From: Arsenophonus endosymbiont of Aleurodicus floccissimus
GTDB taxonomy: Bacteria > Pseudomonadota > Gammaproteobacteria > Enterobacterales > Enterobacteriaceae
DNA length: 64,000 nt
Assembly (NCBI RefSeq): GCF_900343025.1
Contig: NZ_OUND01000004.1
Coordinates: 62,001-126,000, forward strand
Direction of reading: 5' to 3'
This document shows positions 29,290 through 39,430 of this stretch, one piece after another. The position numbers and the translations under genes are program-made. Position 1 is the first letter of the stretch. Every line of letters begins with the position of its first letter. Under the pieces are notes generated by a model that saw only the letters and a list, made by a program, of their open reading frames with translations, did no database searches and was not told the DNA's origin.

Positions 29290-29442
29290 GGAGAGTGGGT
29301 TAAAAGTTCCAGTAAATAAAGCTTACTGACCCACGTTGCCCCCTCTGTACGCACAGTCGCGAAATGAAATCTCATTTCACAAAACATCTTATATTATTGA
29401 AATACAAATACTTTTATAAAAATTAACAAAATGGATACATTT

Positions 29443-29829
29443 ATGGCTGGAAGACGCCCAAAACCAACCGCCTTAAAATTAGTAACCGGTAATCCAGGAA
29501 GAAGACTACTTAATAGCGCAAAGCCTACCCCACCACCCTATTCAGTTCCTCCCCCAAAACACTTATCCAATACGGCAAAAGAAATCTGGGAGCGGCTAAC
29601 ACTACTGTTAAATAGCATGGGCATATTAACGATTGCCGATGCTTTTGCACTGAAAAAGCTGTGTGATATTTACGCTGAGATCCTGCGATATCGCGCCTTG
29701 ATAGAGAGCAACGGTGAAACGTTTTAGGTGCATTCTCAAAACGGCATATTAATCAAGGCGAATCCAGCCGTTTCGATGCTGTCGGATGCGGATAAACGCT
29801 TTAAAGCTATCTGGTTGAATTTGGCTTAA
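29443..29829 (+). pseudogene. Terminase small subunit, P27 family, nonsense-broken
   Basis: MAGRRPKPTALKLVTGNPGRR is the P27-type start; an ATG 12 bases upstream is the alternative. The frame is cut by TAG at 29725-29727 and goes on (VHSQNGILIKANPAVSMLSDADKRFKAIWLN). A shift near 29815 moves the last residues EFGLTPAARTKV to the frame used by the following gene. TerS recognises phage DNA for packaging. Confidence 0.85.
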
Positions 29830-29860
29830 CACCCGCAGCAAGAACCAAGGTGAGGACACA

Positions 29861-31613
29861 TGACAAAGAAAAAAAACGGACGAACTCGACGAATTCTTCG
29901 CTCACTGATTTGCCCACCGACTATGCCACTCAAGTTATTTCAGGCGTAGAGATTGCCGGGCCTGATATTCGTCATGCCTGTCAACGTCACTTGCGAGATT
30001 TATCGACGGGTAATACGCGGGGTCTGTTGTGGGATGTCGGATCCGCACAGCGTGCCATCCGTTTTTTTTCCAACGTATTGCAATTGAACGGCGGTATCTA
30101 TGAAGGCAAGCCGTTTAATTTACTCCCTTGGCAGTGTTTTATCGTTGGCACCCTTTTTAGCTGGAGAAACAACGAAGGACAACGCCGTTTTCGGATGGCC
30201 TACGTTGAAGCTGGAAAAGGATCAGGGAAATCGCCACTGGCGGCGGGGATAGGGCTCTATTGTCTGGTTGCCGATAATGAAGCGCGAGCCGAAGTCTACG
30301 CCGCTGCCACCAAAAAAGACCAGGAGATGATCCTGTTTCGTGACGCCGTCGCGATGATAGACCAATCGCCAAAGCTGGCCGAACGTATCCAGAAATCCGG
30401 TGGGGCGGGTAAGGAATGGAATCTGGCATTTTTACAAGCCCGTGCTTTTTTCCGGCCTATCAGTGCCGATGATGGGCAATCCGGCCCGCGTCCTCACTGT
30501 GCCTTGATTGACGAAATTCACGAACACAAAAGTAATCAGATCGTTGAAATGATGCGGGCGGGCACAAAAGAAAGGCCGCCAACAGGCATTGATTTTCATG
30601 ATCACCAATAGCGGCCATAACAAAACCAGTGTGTGTTACGACTATCACGAATACGGACGTAAAGTGGCAGAGGGCAGCATTGAAGATGATAGCTTTTTCG
30701 CATTCATCTGTTCGCTGGACGAAGGCAATGACCCCTTTAAAGATAGCGGTTGTTGGAAAAAAACGAATCCCTCATTATAGCATACGTTCAGCGAACGCTA
30801 TCTACAGGAGCAAGTCACGCAAGCCCGTGGTATGCCAGCCAAAGAGAGGCCTGGTTCGTCGTCTCAATTTCTGTCAGTGGGTCGATGCCGAGAATCCCTG
30901 GATTAATAGTGATAGCTGGATGGCGGGTGAGGAAGCCTCGCTGGATTTAGGAGCACTAGCAAGCTCACCCTGCTATGGTGGCCTGGATTTATCCGGCAAG
31001 CAGAATTTAACGGCACTGGCGCTTTATTGGCCGGAAGAAAAAGTGGCTTATGTCGAGTTCTGGACACCTAAAGACACCTTACTGGAACGTGCTAGGGTAA
31101 ACAGAGTGCCTTACGATGCCTGGTTGCGAGAGGGTTATATTAACGCCACGCCAGGGAATGAGATTAATCTGGGTTTTGTTGCTCAACGAATAGCCGAATT
31201 ATCCGCACGATATACCCTCAATCGTATTGCCTACGATGCGTATCATCTTGATTATTTACAGCCAGAACTGGAAAACGAAGGGGTGAATACGGTATTAACG
31301 CCGCACGGACAAGGCTTTGGAAAATCGAAACAATCCGGACTTTGGATGCCACGATCCATTGAATTGCTTGAGCAGCGTCTTCTCGGTGGTGAATTACTCA
31401 TTGATTTTAATCCCTGCCTACGCTGGAAGGCCGCGAATACCGTTATTGAAGAAGATAAAAACGGCAATCGTGTTTTTAGCAAACGCCGTAGTAACCGGGT
31501 GCATTGACGGGGTTGTTGCGCTGGCGATGGCAATCGGGGCCGCCGAGGTTGTTGAGGAAGAAAGCGGAGATCTGGTTGGCTTTTTAACAAATCCGATTAT
31601 GTTAGGGCTGTAG
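29861..31613 (+). pseudogene. Terminase large subunit, HK97/P27 type, broken
   Basis: ATP-driven packaging motor and nuclease. LPWQCFIVGTLFSW, AYVEAGKGSGKSPLAAGIG (Walker A), HCALIDEIHEHK (Walker B), then a frameshift near 30585, ITNSGHNKTSVCYDYHEYG, another near 30780-30870, ASSPCYGGLDLSGKQNLTALALYW (nuclease Asp), GFGKSKQSGLWMPRSIELLEQRLLGG and a final shift near 31500 before VVEEESGDLVGFLTNPIML. Normal length, about 580 codons. Stop overlaps the portal GTG. Confidence 0.85.
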
Positions 31614-32941
31614 TGAAAAAACATAAATCTCCTGGCAAAATTAAAAGCGCGGTGCACACCTAGCTAGGTGTGCCGCAGAATTTAACGGATACGCTGTCAT
31701 CGTTTCATGACTATAGCCAAAGTAAGAGTGGGCAAGTGGTGACAACGGATAAAGCCCTACAACTTTCTGCGGTCTGGGCGTATGTGCGTCTGTTGAGTGA
31801 ATCGATATCCACGTTACCGCTCAAACTCTATCACCGTGAGTCAGATGGTTCACGCAGCCTCGCACAGCAACACCCTGCTTATCCTGTCTTGTGTCGTCGT
31901 CCTAACCTGGAAATGACCCCTTCGCGTTTTATCTAAATGATTGTTGCCAGCTTGTGTTTACGTGGTAATGCCTTTGTTGAAAAAAAGAAGGTCGGTCAGC
32001 GTCTGGTCTCCCTCGTCCCACTATTACCCCAATACATCACCGTTAAACGCCGTGATAACGGGCGACTGGAATACCACTATACCAACGACACCAAACCGGG
32101 TTATTCCTCATTAAAACCCCGAGTTATTGCAGATAATGACATGATGCGCATACGGGGGTTCGGATTAGACGGTATTTCCGGCATAATGCCGTTGAAAACG
32201 GGTCGTGAGGTGTTTGGCTACGCGATGTCGCTCGAAATAACGGCAGATCGGTATTTCCAGAAAAGCATGTCGGCATCCGGTTTTATCTCGTTCGATAAGT
32301 TGTTGTCAGAAGAACAACGTGAAAGATTTAATAAGCATCTTGAAAACTTTGCTGGCTCAGAAAATATCGGCAAAGTGATGTTGCTAGAAGCCGGAATGAA
32401 ATTTAATGGTATCCCCCTCGATCCACAAACCTCACAAATGTTGGAAAGCAGCGATCATAACGTCGAAGAAATCTGCCGTTGGTATCGCGTTCCGCCGTTT
32501 ATGGTCGGTCATATTACGAAATAAAGCAGTTAGGCTTCTAGCGTAGAAGGGATGAACCTGATTTTCTTGACCAATACATTACGGCCCTTACTGGTCAATA
32601 TTGAATAGGAAATTGCCCGCTGTCTGTTGGATAATAACAAGGATTATTTTGCGGAATTTTCTGTTAAAGGACTGCTCAGAACCGATAGCACGGGTCGAGC
32701 AGCCTATTACACTACTGCGCTACAAAATGGCTGGATGAGTCGCAATGATGTGAGGAGACTGGAAAATCTGCCGCCGATTGATGGCGAAGACCTGTATACT
32801 GTTCAGTTAAACCTCACGCCCCTCGATCAACTGGGGCAGGCGAATGACAGCGAAAAAGCACGAGTTGCTCTAAATGCCTGGTTATTTCCTGAAAAATCCT
32901 CATCTCATCACCCGACTGGCCCCCAGCAAGAAACAAAATAA
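31613..32941 (+). pseudogene. HK97-family portal protein, five in-frame stops, no frameshift
   Basis: The GTG start overlaps the terminase stop. One frame spans the whole gene, interrupted at 31661 (TAG), 31934 (TAA), 32522 (TAA), 32531 (TAG) and 32606 (TAG). ALQLSAVWAYVRLLSESISTLPLKLY, LRGNAFVEKKK, LSLEITADRYFQK-like text and EEICRWYRVPPFMVGHITK are typical. Expected residues at the last three stops are S, W and Q. Length is about 443 codons, slightly longer than HK97 portal. The portal forms the head vertex through which DNA passes. Confidence 0.85.
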
Positions 32942-32956
32942 CTGGAGTTTTTCCCG

Positions 32957-33772
32957 ATGAAAAAACATGCACTTCCGGTATTCCCGGCGGTTTTTCCCTG
33001 TCCGAAAATGACCAGTGAAATTTCACAGTCAGCATTAACAAAATGGAACCGCATCATCAGGGCATCAATCCAGGATGATAATACGCTATCGATATTTTAG
33101 ACGATTGGGCAGGATTGGGCATGTGAAGGGATCACCGCTAAACGAATTGGCGCAATATTACGTTCACTGAAAGGTAAAGATATTACCGTCAATATCAATG
33201 CGCCGGGTGGCGATCTATTTGAAGGGCTAACTATCTTCAATCAACTCCGTGAATATGCTAGCAAAGTGACCGTGAAAATATTGGGATTAGTGGCTTCTGC
33301 GGCTTCAATCATTGCCATGTCAGGCGATGAGATACAAATCGGGCGAAGTGCTTTTCTGATGATCCACAACACCTGGGGTATGGCCGTCGGTCATCGCCAT
33401 GACTTTGCCGACATTGCCGAAAAAATGACCCCCTTTGATTTTGCCATGCGGGATGTTTACGTCGCCAGAACCGGGATGGATGAAAAGACGATCACCGCGA
33501 TGATGGATAATGAAACCTGGATTAATGGCGGCGAAGCGGTAGAGAAAGGTTTTGCGGCGGATGCCTTCCTACCCGCTGATAGCACACAACAGGATAACGA
33601 TTCGCCTACCGCCGCACTGAGAAAACTGGATGCACTGTTAGAGAAAACCAATACACCTCGCGCTGAACGCCGACGATTATTTAAAGCTTTACGGGGTGAT
33701 ATGCCGAGCGCTATCACGCCCTCTCACGGTACGCTGTCCGCTATACCCTTAATGTTTCTTCGGAGACCTTGA
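32957..33772 (+). pseudogene. ClpP-like prohead protease, nonsense-broken
   Basis: Phage head maturation protease of family S14. TAG at 33098-33100 cuts the frame early; the rest is open. ITVNINAPGGDLFEGLTIFNQLREY, LGLVASAASIIAMSGD (nucleophile Ser in the GxASAA pattern) and MIHNTWGMAVGH (catalytic His) are intact. The last 25 residues do not match the family and suggest a late frameshift. Lies between portal and capsid as in HK97-type phages. Confidence 0.85.
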
Positions 33773-33831
33773 CATAACTGGATAATGCCTTGCGTCGTCT
33801 GGTGTCGATACCCCATTAAACTGGAGACAAT

Positions 33832-35084
33832 ATGTCTGATATTAATGAAATGTTTAAGAAAGTAACGGCTTCTATTGAAGAAGCCAGCAGCAAATATAAC
33901 GCCCAGGCAGAGAAACCCCTGAAGAAAGCGAAAAAATCCGGTGAACTTTCCGCAGAAACCAAGGCGGCCGTTGATAAAATGGCGGTCGAATTAAACGCCT
34001 TACGCGAAGCAGAAAAAACCCTGAAAGCCCAGGTAGGCGAAGTTGAACAACATATTGCCCAAATGCCGGTCGCCAATGCGTTGAACGTGGTGAGTTCTAT
34101 CGGTCAACAAGTGGTTGGCATGGAGGTGGTACAGGCTTTAGGCTCGGGCATGGAATCCAGCAAACGGATAGTCGCGCCGATTAACGCTACACTTATTTCA
34201 TCGGATGTTACAGGAACGATTGTCGCCCCAGACCGTCAAACAGACATCTTGACCAAGCCGAAGCAATGGTTGTTTATTCGTGATTTGATTGCCAGTGGAA
34301 AGACGCAAAGTAACACGATTTATTACGTGAAGCAGAAAGGATTTACCAATAATAATAATGCCAAGACTGTCGCGGAAAATACCACGAAGCCCTATAGCAC
34401 GATTGAATTTAAAGAGGCAACCGTCCCCGTTCGCACGATTGCCCATATGTTTAAAGCCTCCAAACAAATTCTGGATGACTTTTCGCAACTGGCCTCCCTT
34501 ATCGATATGGAGCTACGTTATGGCCTGAAATACGTTGAAGAGCAGCAAATTCTCTTCGGTGACGGTACCCGGTTCAAACCTGAACGGGATCTTTACTCAA
34601 GCCACTGCATTCAAAGTAGAATTAAAACCAGCACATCGAACCGCGATCGATGATCTGCGGCTTGCCATGCTACAAGCGGCAACTCACACGGATCCCCGCG
34701 ACAGGCCGTGTGTTGCACTTTACCAACTAGGCACAGATTGAACTTATCAAGAATACGCTGGGGCGCTATCTCCTTTCCAATCCGGCAGCCCTGACGACGC
34801 CGACGTTGTGGGGCTTACCCGTTGTCGTCACAGAAGCCGCTGAGTTTAAAGATAAATTCCTGGTGGGGGCTTTCAATTTAAGTGCGCAACTGTTTGACCG
34901 TGAAGAAGCAAACATGGTGATCAGTACCGAGAATACCAATGATTTTGAAAAGAATATGATTTTGATTCGTTGCGAAGAGCGTCTGGCGCTCGCGGTTTAC
35001 CACCCTGAAGCGTTTATCAAAGGTGACTTAACTAAGATAGAGGTTTTAGGTGGCGCAGGAAAAGGCGGGAATAACGGAGAGTAA
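33832..35084 (+). pseudogene. HK97-fold major capsid protein, frameshifted
   Basis: The N-terminal scaffold-like delta region is a coiled coil (MSDINEMFKKVTASIEEASS...LRAEKTLKAQVGEVEQH pattern). The shell domain begins near residue 110: PDRQTDILTKPKQWLFIRDLIASGKT, KEATVPVRTIAHMFKASKQILDDFSQLASLIDMEL. Shifts near 34570 and 34735 move IFTQATAFKV...RTAIDDLRLAMLQA and TLWGLPVVVTEAAEFKDKFLVGAFN to other frames. The final frame ends GNNGE*. About 417 codons. Confidence 0.85.
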
Positions 35085-35143
35085 TCAACGTTAAATACAA
35101 TGGCCTATCAATGTAGGCCATTGTTTACTGGAAATAAACAACT

Positions 35144-35431
35144 ATGCTTATTAACAAAGAACAGGTCAAACGACAATGCAGGATTGAATTAGACGATAAC
35201 AGTGAAGATGTACTCCTTGATAGTTATATCGCCGCCGTAGAGCAAAAAACCATCGCACACCTTAACTGTAATCTCTACAAAGCCTCCGTGCCTAAAACTG
35301 ACCCTAACGGTCTGGTTATCAATGCGGCGATTATTCAGGGTATGTTACTATTGGTGACGGGGTTATATGAGTATCGTGGGGGCTATCCGATATGGAATAG
35401 TTGTCTATTTTTCCGTTTTTTAAGTTTTTAG
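35144..35431 (+). CDS. Head-tail connector, gp6-like
   Basis: 95 codons open. KEQVKRQCRIELDDNSEDVLLDSYIAAVEQKTIAHLN and NAAIIQGMLLLVTGLYEYRG follow HK97 gp6-like connectors that form a ring below the portal. The last 20 residues (YPIWNSCLFFRFLSF) do not fit the usual end, so a frameshift near 35375 is likely and the product is probably abnormal. Confidence 0.65.
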   Translation: MLINKEQVKRQCRIELDDNSEDVLLDSYIAAVEQKTIAHLNCNLYKASVPKTDPNGLVINAAIIQGMLLLVTGLYEYRGGYPIWNSCLFFRFLSF

Positions 35432-35456
35432 TTGATGACTACAGGCTGACCGGACT

Positions 35457-35840
35457 ATGAAACTGCATTATAGCAGACCGTATTCCCGTTTCCTATATCC
35501 CGGGGAGTTAAATAAGCGCGTTTTGTTTTATACACGACAAGATGAACCGATAGGCGGTAGCGGGATACAGGCAGCAAATCAATACGAGCATACCGTCTGG
35601 GGAAAATTGATCTCCGTGAGTGACACACTTCGCCTCCATTCTTTTCAAATCAACAAAACCGTCACGCATAAAATTATTGTGAGATACAGACAATCGCTTT
35701 ACTCAAGTGATCAAACGGTAATTAACGGTGTCGTCTATATCATACGGGGCGTTACTGATATCAACAGTGCGGGGCGGTTTCTGTCTTTTTCTTATGAGGA
35801 AATGCGCAGTCAACCCGAAAGAGGAAATGATTTTGGATAA
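35457..35840 (+). CDS. Head-tail adaptor (phage head-tail joining protein)
   Basis: Intact, 127 residues. PGELNKRVLFYTRQDEPIGGSGIQAANQYEHTVWGKLISVSD and IVRYRQSLYSSDQTVINGVVYIIRGVTDINSAGRFLSFSYEEM are the family hallmarks (a small beta-barrel stopper protein). Overlaps the next gene by 14 bases. One of few whole structural genes left. Confidence 0.8.
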   Translation: MKLHYSRPYSRFLYPGELNKRVLFYTRQDEPIGGSGIQAANQYEHTVWGKLISVSDTLRLHSFQINKTVTHKIIVRYRQSLYSSDQTVINGVVYIIRGVTDINSAGRFLSFSYEEMRSQPERGNDFG

Positions 35841-36353
35841 TCTCCATATTGATTTTCATCAACCCAAAGAATTTGTCTTTAATCGCGCAAGGATCCGTCG
35901 TGCTTTTGTGAAAGTCGGTCAAATGCATCTGAAAGCAGCACGTCGTCAACTAATGAAGCGGGGTGGCCGTTCAAGACCCGGTGAAACCCCACGGTGGCAA
36001 ACCGGACGATTAGCGCGATCTATTGGTTATTACGTTCCGAAAGCGACATCACGACGACCCGGATTAATGATCAAGATTGCCCCCAAGCAGAAACGTGGTG
36101 TCGGCAGTGAACCAATTGAAGGCGATTTCTACACTGTTTTTCTGCATTATACGGGGTACGTAGCACTTCTCGCGGCATGTCTAAACAGCACAAACGACAA
36201 AAACGTCACTACCAACGCGGGGGATGGCGTATTGAGAAATGTCAAAATTACATGGTGGTAAAATTAACGCGATTAAAAAGTTGGACTGCCTACATACTCA
36301 AAAGAGAACTTCGTAAATCACTACGAGCAGAGCGCCGTCGGAGTCATGAATGA
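35827..36353 (+). pseudogene. HK97 gp10-like tail completion protein, frameshifted
   Basis: MILDNLHIDFHQPKEFVFNRARIRRAFVKVGQMHLKAARRQLMKRGG, then WQTGRLARSIGYYVPKATSRRPGLMIKIAP. A shift near 36155 breaks FYTVFLHYGVR; the rest, RGMSKQHKRQKRHYQRGGWRIEKCQNYMV...RELRKSLRAERRRSHE, runs in the next frame to a stop overlapping the following ATG. The basic C-terminus is normal for this group. Confidence 0.75.
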
Positions 36354-36890
36354 AATTAAGTCCTATTATCTCTGCATTACGTACCTATTACCCACGCTTT
36401 GAGAATAGAGTAGGCAGTGTTTCTCAATATGAGGATTTACCTGATTGCGGAAAATTGTCTTTGCCGGCTGCTTACGTTATTCCGGGAGAAGATGTTGTGG
36501 GTGAACAACGGTCACAAACGGATTATTGGCAATCATTAACCGAAAGTTTTTATGTCGTGGTGATTTTAAATAATGCACGTAATCAAAAGGGACAATATCC
36601 CTCTGTCGACACATTAAATGAAGTCAGGTCTGAAATCTAGCGGGCATTACTTGGCAGCCAGCCAGAGCCTGGTTGTGGTGCAATTCATTATGACGGTGCA
36701 GAGGAAGCCGATTCAAACCGCGCCGAATATCACTACCTGTTTAAATTTAATACTGAAACAGACATCAACGCTTGAAGATACCCGCCACTATGTTGATTTG
36801 AACAATTTACCCAATTTGCATAGCGTTGCTATTGATCTAAACGAGCAATCAAGCAGTATAAACGCACATTTGGAGATGAATATAAAATGA
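36350..36890 (+). pseudogene. Tail terminator/completion protein, broken
   Basis: MKLSPIISALRTYYPRFENRVGS..., SLPAAYVIPGEDV, SFYVVVILNNARNQKGQYPSVDTLNEVRSEI, then TAG at 36638 where a Trp is expected, RALLGSQPEPGCGAIHYDGAEEADSNRAEYHYLFKF. A later shift near 36770 leads to the end LPNLHSVAIDLNEQ. Corresponds to the short gene between gp10 and the sheath in Mu-like tail modules. Confidence 0.7.
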
Positions 36891-37159
36891 TGGGTATACA
36901 ACCAGAAATTGTTTTTATAAAACCCCAGCGCGCGCGAAAAGTGCCTATTCCACAATATATGCGCGATACTAAAGAATATTTTGGTAACTATCTTCCCGAA
37001 GATGGTTTGCAGGTTCAAAAAACACTTTTTTGGATCAAAAGAAAGCAGGACGATGATATTGAAGAAGTGTCTGAATCTGATGATTCCCCGATTGAACAAG
37101 AGACGGCTGATACCGCAAGAAACAAGTTAAAAAAAGCTAAACAGGAGACTCAAGAATGA
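36887..37159 (+). CDS. DUF2635-like tail protein
   Basis: Intact, 90 residues. VFIKPQRARKVPIPQYMRDTKEYFGNYLPEDGLQVQKTLFWIKRKQDDDIEEV matches DUF2635 proteins (FVKPA...lpaeG..V....fW.RRl.dGDv), always encoded just before the contractile-tail sheath. The long acidic-basic tail is an extension. Overlaps the sheath start (ATGA). Confidence 0.7.
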   Translation: MMGIQPEIVFIKPQRARKVPIPQYMRDTKEYFGNYLPEDGLQVQKTLFWIKRKQDDDIEEVSESDDSPIEQETADTARNKLKKAKQETQE

Positions 37160-38660
37160 CCATTAGCTTTAATACCGTGAACGCCCATCTGCGAGTGCCT
37201 AGTTTCTATCCAGAAATGGATAACAGCGCTGCCAATACGACACAAACCAGTGGCCCGGCACTCCTCATTGGCCATGCATTACCCCATGCACAAATCACCC
37301 TGAATTCACCGATGATCATCCCCTCGGCAGATCAGCAGAAATGATGCAACAGCTAGCCGGTCGTGGCAGCCAGTTGCGCCGCATGGTGCAGGCGTATCCC
37401 CGGATTGATGCGGTCGGTTAACTGTTTATCATTGCCCTACCTGAAACAATGGGCCTGAAGCAAAAGGCGACATCACGATTAGCGGGACAGCAACCAACTC
37501 TGGTGTCGTCACGCTCTATATCGGCAATCAACGTATTTTAGCTGCCGTCAAGAAATCGGATCCGGCAAATACGGTTAGCCGCCGCGCTTGGCAAGGCCAT
37601 TAACGATAATGAGGACTTACCCGTCACCGCGACGATAGATGCTGACAAAATCAGCTTGATGGCAAAACATAAAGGGTTAACCGGCAACGATATTCCCTTG
37701 ATGATGAACTATTATTCGCCGACAGGCGGTGAGAATACGCCTCACGGTCTTAATATTACCATTACTGCCATGAGTGGCGGTGCTGGCTCCCCCAATATGG
37801 ATAGCGTTATCAGCATAATGGATGACTTATTATTTGATTTTGTTGGGCTGCCTTTCTCTGATGCTGCCTCTTTGCAAAAGATAAGCGCGGAGATGAACGA
37901 CACGAACGGTCGCTGGAGTTCTTATCAACGGTTATACGGTTATGTTTATACCGCAAAAAAAGCGACGGTCGGTGAACTGGTCGCTTTTGGTGACACCTTT
38001 AATGATCCGCATCTCACCATTGCAGGCTATGAGAAAGCGACACAAACTGCGCTTGATGAACTGGTAGCGGCACGACTGGCACGGTGCGCGATATTTTTGC
38101 GTAATGACCCAGCCAGACCCACCCACACGGGCGAGTTAAGCGGGGTATTACCCGCACCGTCTGGCAAACGCTTCACCTTGACAGAGCAGCAATCCCTGCT
38201 TTCACACAGTATCGCCGCCGCCAATGTAGAAGGCGGCGTATTACGCATTCAGCGCGATGTGACGACCTACCAGAAAAACAGTTACGGGGTGGCGGATAAC
38301 AGCTATCTGGACAGTGAAAGACTCTATACCAGCGCTTACCTTTTGCGACGATTGAAATCGGTAACCAGCAGCAACGGACGGCATAAACTGGCCGATGACG
38401 GTACACGATTCTGGGCAGGTCAGGCGATTGCTACGCCCGCCGTGATTAAAGGTGAACTCTGTGCGGTTTATCGCCAGATGGAAGATGAAGGCATTGTCGA
38501 GAATTTCGAGGCTTTCCGTAAAAATCTCATCGTTGAACACAATGGAAAAGGCCCCAACCGGATTGATGTGGTATTTCTTGCGGATTATATCAATCAACTG
38601 CGGGTATTTGTGTTGGCAAATCAATTCAGGCTGCAATATAATCAGGGTGAGGTGGTGTGA
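37156..38660 (+). pseudogene. Contractile tail sheath protein, Mu gpL-like, broken
   Basis: MTISFNTVNAHLRVPSFYPEMDNSAAN and GPALLIGHALPHA open the gene. Shifts between 37340 and 37650 and a TAA at 37420 break the region MMQQLAGRGSQLRRMVQAYPRIDAVG. From 37656 a 335-codon frame is open: GLTGNDIPLMMNYYSPTGGE, DSVISIMDDLLFDFVGLPFSDAASL, RQMEDEGIVENFEAF and the end. The sheath contracts to drive the tail tube through the envelope; its presence shows a myovirus-type tail. Confidence 0.85.
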
Positions 38661-39026
38661 TGACGGGAAAAAGAAAAATAGGTGACACCTGCTATTTTAA
38701 GGTGGACGGCCAACAACTCTCACTGAATGGCAGTGTAGAAGTGCCGATGAATACGGTTATCCGCGAAGATCTTGTGGGTATTGATGGCAGTGTGTATTAC
38801 AAGGAAACGCATCGTGCGCCTTATATTAAGGTAGAATTTAAAGTTAAGAGAAGTTTCCCGATAAAAAAACTCACTACAGCAGATGAAATGACCATTACCG
38901 CTGAATTAGCTAACGGTATGGTCTATGTATTGTCAGGCGGGTGGCTATCCGGCGAGAATCTTCACATAATGCTGACGAAGGCACGGTCGAGATGGAATTT
39001 CACGGAGACGAAGGATTTTATCAATG
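38657..39026 (+). pseudogene. Tail tube protein, Mu gpM-like, late frameshift
   Basis: GDTCYFKVDGQQLSLNGSVEVPMNTVIREDLVGIDGSVYYKETHRAPYIKVEF and ADEMTITAELANGMVYVLSGGWLSGE match Mu-type tube proteins. After 38970 the frame slips; the proper end GTVEMEFHGDEGFYQ lies in the next frame and stops at 39024-39026, overlapping the next ATG. The actual frame runs on to 39046 with unrelated residues. Confidence 0.8.
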
Positions 39027-39348
39027 AAATCAATAGCACTGAGTAAGCCGATTCAGGTACACAATAACAAAGTCACCGTCCTGAGAATTCAGGAACCCAC
39101 GTTTGATCAGGTTGAAAAATACGGCATTCCTTTTAGTTACTCTGAACGAGGCGATATGCGGTTGGATACGCGTTCAGCTCTGTCTTATCTGCCTGAACTG
39201 ACGGGGGATACCCCGCTCCTCCGCACAACAGCTAGCGCTACATGATGTGTTTGTAGCTTCGATGATCATCGCGGGTTTTTTTACCGGTGCCCAGAACCTG
39301 GCAGTCTCAGACGACGATTCTATAACGTTGCCTGGTTCTGGCGACTAA
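39024..39348 (+). pseudogene. Tail assembly chaperone, upstream ORF
   Basis: MKSIALSKPIQVHNNKVTVLRIQEPTFDQVEKYGIPFSY is the usual start of Mu-like tail assembly proteins (gp41 type). A small shift near 39225 separates it from AQQLALHDVFVASMIIAGFFTGAQNLAVSDDDSITLPGSGD. A run of seven T (39276-39282) in the codons GGT TTT TTT is discussed with the overlapping ORF. Located directly before the tape measure, as always for these chaperones. Confidence 0.7.
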
Positions 39349-39419
39349 ATCCCCTTGAATTACGCCAGCATCCGCTAAGCCAGTTCTTTGATCTGGAAAC
39401 GGGAGGCTGTTCACATTAA
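39282..39419 (+). CDS. Tail assembly chaperone extension, reached by -1 frameshift
   Basis: In the -1 frame from TAC at 39282, 45 codons give YRCPEPGSLRRRFYNVAWFWRLNPLELRQHPLSQFFDLETGG and end 12 bases before the tape measure start. The upstream ORF crosses T7 as GGT TTT TTT; slipping back one base lets both Phe tRNAs re-pair exactly and puts the ribosome in this frame. There is no start codon or ribosome site of its own. Programmed -1 frameshifting between two such ORFs is the rule in tailed phages (lambda G/GT, Mu 41/42). Confidence 0.55.
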   Translation, partial: YRCPEPGSLRRRFYNVAWFWRLNPLELRQHPLSQFFDLETGGCSH

Positions 39420-39430
39420 CAAGGAGCAGC

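Noticed and set aside
31613-32941. Stop-codon recoding (TAG read as an amino acid) to explain the portal and other genes
   Set aside because: TAA, TAG and TGA all occur as interruptions, frameshifts are common too, and intact host genes use normal stops; decay is the simpler explanation.
38241-38636. 131-codon minus-strand open frame
   Set aside because: Antisense shadow of the open half of the tail sheath gene.
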